Source of the DNA: Posidoniimonas corsicana
GTDB taxonomy: Bacteria > Planctomycetota > Planctomycetia > Pirellulales > Lacipirellulaceae
Direction: 5' to 3'
DNA: 64,000 nucleotides
Assembly (NCBI RefSeq): GCF_007859765.1
Contig: NZ_SIHJ01000001.1
Coordinates: 2,047,311-2,111,310 of the forward strand
The notes under the pieces are model-generated. The model was not told the DNA's origin. It made no database searches and saw nothing but the letters and a program-made list of their open reading frames with translations. Made by a program: the position numbers and the translations under genes. This document shows, in pieces, positions 60,652 to 64,000 of this stretch (position 1 is the stretch's first letter; every line of letters begins with the position of its first letter).

Positions 60652-63600
60652 CTAGCGGCGTGAGAGGATCCGCTGGTAGCGCGCCCGCCCTTCGTCTACA
60701 GCGGCCGAGACCATCAGCAGCAGCCCGCACACGCCCAGCGGCAGCCACAGCCACCAGGCGAGGCCGGCCAGGCCGATGGCGGTGTTCCGGCGGTCCCGCA
60801 GCAGCCCGATGAGAGCGGGCTGGTTGCAGCCCACGTGGAAGCAGACGCCCGCCGCCACCGCCAGCAAAGCGAGCCCGACCCGCGGCGCGATGCGGTCCGC
60901 GCGGGTGACGCTGACCTTGATAGCTGGCGGCGCCTCGCCGGTTGGCGTCCGGAGTTGCTCGGCAAGCCCTGGCCGGTCGTAGTCACTGGCCGCGTCGGCG
61001 TTGGGGATGTAGGTGAACTCTCCTGCCGCGGCGGTGCGGGCCTTGGCAAGCGACTCGTCGGACCTAAGGGGCGTTGCATCATCGTCGCTCTGGGGGGAGG
61101 CGGCATCCACCTCCGCCAACGCGTCGCGCAGCCGGCTGAGCCACCACGCCGATGCGCGACCCACCGCCGCTTGCGGCGCCTGCTCCGCCAGAGCCTGCAC
61201 GCGGAGCCGCGCCGCATCGTCGCCGTCAATCGGTTGAGCGTCGGCGGTCAGATGCATCTCTGCGGGGGTGGAACCTAGCAGCGACACGACCCCATTAACG
61301 GGCGTGAGCGGCTGGCCCTGCCCGCTGATCAACTGGGGCGGTCGAACGGTCCGCTCCGTTGAGGGTTGGTCCCAGACGGCTGTCGCGGTGAGGACCTGCG
61401 GACGCTGGCTGCTGCCCAGCGTGACCCGCCACACGCTGTCTGACTCTCGGGTCGCGATCGGGCCTTGGCCGTTCAGGTCGAGCGATACCAGCCGGCTGTT
61501 CTCGTCCACTAGCAGGCGGCACGCGGTGGCGCCGACCGGGTCGAGGTAGACGCGGGTGGTAACCGAGACCCTGCCGAGCGGGTCGGCGGCGGCGGTGGTC
61601 TCGCTGAAGCGAACCAGGCACTCAGGTGGGCGTTTGTCCCGCCGCGTCCAAGCCACGGTAGGCCGTTGGCCGGGGGTTGAGCGGAAGAGGGACCAGCCCG
61701 TGCCGGGCGCAGCTTCGAGCGGCGCGTCGTGCGCGCCGCGGGCCGGGGTGAGGGACTCGGTGAGCCACCTCTCCTCTTCACTGTGGGGTCCGCCGTGCAC
61801 GGCCACCACCACCTCGCTCTCCGCCGCGTCCGGGAAGCGGACCAGTGCGGCTGGGTGGGCGCCGGTGGGGGAAACCTGCTGCCCCTCAAACTTGAGGATG
61901 AGCTCCTCGCCAGCGGCCAGGTCCCGTGGCAGGCTCACCCGCCAACGCCGTGGCCCCTCGCTGGAAGCCCGCGTCAGTGTGGCGCCCGACGGCGAGGTGA
62001 CCTCCAACTGTGGGGCGCGGTCGGCAAACTCGATCGCGATCTCACGAAGCCCACCTGACAGCACCCGCACCCTGGCCGCGACGTCGTGCTGAACGCCGCT
62101 CTCGGTGCGCTGGTGGGTGGTCAGATGACTCACCTTGTAGCGGGTGGCGCCGGCCCGGATCGCCACGCGGGGCGGCGGCTGCTGCGCCGGCAGCTGAAAC
62201 GTGCCGACCAGCATCTCGCGCTGCGCGGCCGCCGAAGCGTTGGAGTCATCCAAGGCCGGGGCATTCTCTTCGGCGAATCGCACCACGCAATCGGGCAGAC
62301 GCCACAGCTCGACCCGCAGTGGGTCCGGCGTTCCAGTCGCCGCGCGCAGCACCGGCAGCGGTGTCGAGCGCCCGCTGGGCACGGACACCCTGCCGTAGAG
62401 CTCCACCACCGATCCGGCCCCGAGCATCGCGTCCGCTGGTCGGAACACCACCACTCGGGAAGGCTGAGGCCGGGTTGCGCGCAGCGGTTGTGATCGTCCG
62501 CCGGCCGTCAGCCGGCAGTCGATCAGCTCGAACGAAGTCGGCACACTGACCTCGAGCTTGCCGAGGGGCCATCCGGCGGGGTTGGCGCCAACCGTCAGCC
62601 GCGCGGTCGACGCGGCCTGCCCAAGGACGAGCCTTAGCCGCTGATCGAGCGGGCCCGGCTCGACCGGCCGCATGTCCGACTGGACCTGCCAAAGAGCCAG
62701 TGGGTCGGTCGCCGCCACCGCTCGATCGGGTGGCGATTCGGTCTCGTCGAGGGTCCACCGCGCGGCGAACTCCGCTGGGTCGAACGCGGCGACTCCTTCG
62801 GTCGCTGGGGTCGTCACGACTAACTCGCGGCTGGAGGAAACCGCCATCATCCGCGATCGCAGATCAACTCCCGGCGGTGGCAGGGACGGGACCGAGAACC
62901 GGCCCAGGCCGCCTCGCGGCAGCTCGACTGTGCCGGTGTAAACCAGTTGGGTCAGGCCGGGCTGCCACTCCGTCCGGGGCGACAGCTCGACTCGCCGCTG
63001 CGCGGTTTGGTCGGGGTCAGCCATCGGGAGGGTCGCCTGCAGAAGCTTCGGCAGCGGCGCCGTTCCCTCCAGCAGGCACCGCACTTCGAGCACCGCCCCG
63101 CCCGGCCGGAGGCTTAGCCACTGCAGTTGGTCGCACGCGAGCAGCTTGGCGGCGGCGTTCTTGCTTCCCGTTCCCCAACGCAGGAGCAATTCGTCAGTCC
63201 CCGAGAGGTCGGCCCGCAGCGCGCCCCCCGGCTCGATTGACTGCAGCGGCGTTGGCAGCTCCGGCGCTCGCACGTCGACGCTCGCGTCCGGAACCGACAG
63301 CCGCAACTCTGACAGGCTGCAACGCGGCAGGGCCAGACGCAGCACCGCCCCCGCGTCCTCCTCGCTCACGCTCGGGGTCAGCGAGAGCGTGACCCGGTGT
63401 GGGCCGGGCTCTGCGATAGTGACTGCGCAACCGTCGCCGTTGTCCCGCCACTCGAGCGGTGTGGCGATGCCGTCGATGTTGGCCTTTTCTCCCCACTTGG
63501 CTTCCGCCTGGCGGATCGCAAGCGGGAGCGGCGTGTCCCGGCGGCTGGTCCACACCTCGAGCGACAGCGTCCACGGATCAGCGTTCACGCCTTCGCCGGC

Positions 63601-64000
63601 CGTCAGCCCCTTGAGCGCCCCCTGGATCGAAATACGCTTCAACACCCACGCCGCGGGCGCCGCCGTGCGACCCCCGTCGGCGAGCTTGTTGAGCTGGTTG
63701 AGGAAGCCGCCTCGGAGGTACCACTTGTCGCCCTCCGGATTCCCGTCGGCGTCAACGGGGACGATCACCGTTTCGAGCGGCGGTTCTGCCACGGGCTGCG
63801 CCGCGACGGTTGGAGCGAAGGCGAGCAGGGCGAGGGCGGCGGAGGTCGGCGTTGCCGGCAGGGAAAACGAAGCCGCGTCTCGCATGGCCCGGAGCAATCC
63901 CGTCGACGCTTTCACGAGCGGGCAGAGCATCGCGCCCGCGACCAGCCCCAGCCACACCGCAGCGCCCCACACCGCTAGGGCGCCGGGCAGCAGCAACGCT
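60652..64000 (-). CDS. Giant exported/membrane protein of unknown function, 5' partial
   Basis: The frame is open to the window's right edge; TTG 63996 is only the first start in view, so the real N-terminus is outside. A first hydrophobic segment (about 5-30, 'WLGLVAGAMLCPLVKASTG') and a second at about 45-66 ('PTSAALALLAFAPTVAAQP') precede more than 900 residues of beta-rich sequence. Near the C-terminus (about 1040-1110) are two transmembrane helices ('VGLALLAVAAGVCFHVGC', 'LWLPLGVCGLLLMVSAAVD') with a short basic end. The body has many strand-like stretches such as 'RVTLSLTPSVSEEDAGAV' and 'SFELIDCRLTAGG'. I do not recognise a family; similar large proteins with C-terminal helices are frequent in planctomycetes and are presumed to be anchored with the bulk outside. 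Confidence 0.8.
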   Translation of the reverse strand, partial: ALLLPGALAVWGAAVWLGLVAGAMLCPLVKASTGLLRAMRDAASFSLPATPTSAALALLAFAPTVAAQPVAEPPLETVIVPVDADGNPEGDKWYLRGGFLNQLNKLADGGRTAAPAAWVLKRISIQGALKGLTAGEGVNADPWTLSLEVWTSRRDTPLPLAIRQAEAKWGEKANIDGIATPLEWRDNGDGCAVTIAEPGPHRVTLSLTPSVSEEDAGAVLRLALPRCSLSELRLSVPDASVDVRAPELPTPLQSIEPGGALRADLSGTDELLLRWGTGSKNAAAKLLACDQLQWLSLRPGGAVLEVRCLLEGTAPLPKLLQATLPMADPDQTAQRRVELSPRTEWQPGLTQLVYTGTVELPRGGLGRFSVPSLPPPGVDLRSRMMAVSSSRELVVTTPATEGVAAFDPAEFAARWTLDETESPPDRAVAATDPLALWQVQSDMRPVEPGPLDQRLRLVLGQAASTARLTVGANPAGWPLGKLEVSVPTSFELIDCRLTAGGRSQPLRATRPQPSRVVVFRPADAMLGAGSVVELYGRVSVPSGRSTPLPVLRAATGTPDPLRVELWRLPDCVVRFAEENAPALDDSNASAAAQREMLVGTFQLPAQQPPPRVAIRAGATRYKVSHLTTHQRTESGVQHDVAARVRVLSGGLREIAIEFADRAPQLEVTSPSGATLTRASSEGPRRWRVSLPRDLAAGEELILKFEGQQVSPTGAHPAALVRFPDAAESEVVVAVHGGPHSEEERWLTESLTPARGAHDAPLEAAPGTGWSLFRSTPGQRPTVAWTRRDKRPPECLVRFSETTAAADPLGRVSVTTRVYLDPVGATACRLLVDENSRLVSLDLNGQGPIATRESDSVWRVTLGSSQRPQVLTATAVWDQPSTERTVRPPQLISGQGQPLTPVNGVVSLLGSTPAEMHLTADAQPIDGDDAARLRVQALAEQAPQAAVGRASAWWLSRLRDALAEVDAASPQSDDDATPLRSDESLAKARTAAAGEFTYIPNADAASDYDRPGLAEQLRTPTGEAPPAIKVSVTRADRIAPRVGLALLAVAAGVCFHVGCNQPALIGLLRDRRNTAIGLAGLAWWLWLPLGVCGLLLMVSAAVDEGRARYQRILSRR

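Overview
The window is GC-rich bacterial chromosome and looks like a planctomycete, most probably order Pirellulales, family Lacipirellulaceae. The pointers are a DUF1559 protein with a pseudopilin-type leader, several exported proteins that combine a dockerin-like 'ADYTVWRDNLG' segment with a PEP-CTERM tail, the 'NPFESP' N-terminus of one small membrane protein, the 'RFSLRSTL' juxtamembrane motif of another, a CotH/lamin-tail/dockerin giant, and very large exported proteins of unknown function. No rRNA, CRISPR array, complete insertion sequence or prophage was seen. One tRNA gene (tRNA-Gly, anticodon GCC) is present.

Layout. 1-7.3 kb: 3' part of a CotH-type giant, an AraC-family regulator, and the C-terminal stub of a DDE transposase. 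7.3-10.8 kb: a very long pentapeptide-repeat, PEP-CTERM protein split into two reading frames by a one-base shift. 10.9-18 kb: GH31 glycosidase, HAF-repeat PEP-CTERM protein, GlmS and a GT87-type mannosyltransferase-like membrane protein. 18-21 kb: an ECF-type sigma factor, an overlapping membrane-anchored protein and a secretin-like protein with a polyglycine stretch. 20.9-25.7 kb: DUF1559 protein plus lipoprotein, a PEP-CTERM protein, GNAT acetyltransferase, a second pentapeptide-type protein and a small membrane protein. 25.9-33.7 kb: MsbA-like ABC exporter, DUF2254 protein, zinc-ribbon membrane protein, flotillin with NfeD, a thioredoxin-fold protein and an uncharacterised membrane protein. 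33.8-37.3 kb: trigger factor with two active-site-complete ClpP paralogues, then tRNA-Gly. 37.4-44.3 kb: ASCH protein, small membrane protein and lipoprotein, two tandem extremely cysteine-rich secreted proteins, ScpA, an unknown exported protein and a divergent subtilase-like PEP-CTERM protein.

45.0-52.5 kb is a one-direction exopolysaccharide cluster: WbaP-like initiating phosphoglycosyltransferase, three GT4-type glycosyltransferases, a Wzy-like polymerase and a PAPS-type sulfotransferase. This suggests a sulfated Wzy-type surface polysaccharide. Flippase and export genes are not in the window. GlmS, making glucosamine-6-phosphate, and the PEP-CTERM proteins fit the same cell-surface theme, because PEP-CTERM/exosortase systems are known to co-occur with EPS synthesis. 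52.5-64 kb: MetG, a thioredoxin-trypsin fusion with a neighbouring degenerate GGDEF-like membrane protein, RidA, HisI, a truncated GT2 domain, an HTH regulator, and the 3' part of a giant membrane-anchored exported protein cut by the window edge.

The most interesting leads are the tandem Cys-Cys-Glu-Pro proteins, the long-period super-repeat and frameshift in the pentapeptide giant, the exported thioredoxin-protease fusion, and two kinds of intergenic hairpin repeat, one of which appears to supply the C-terminus of a gene. All family calls are by eye from motifs; no database search was run.
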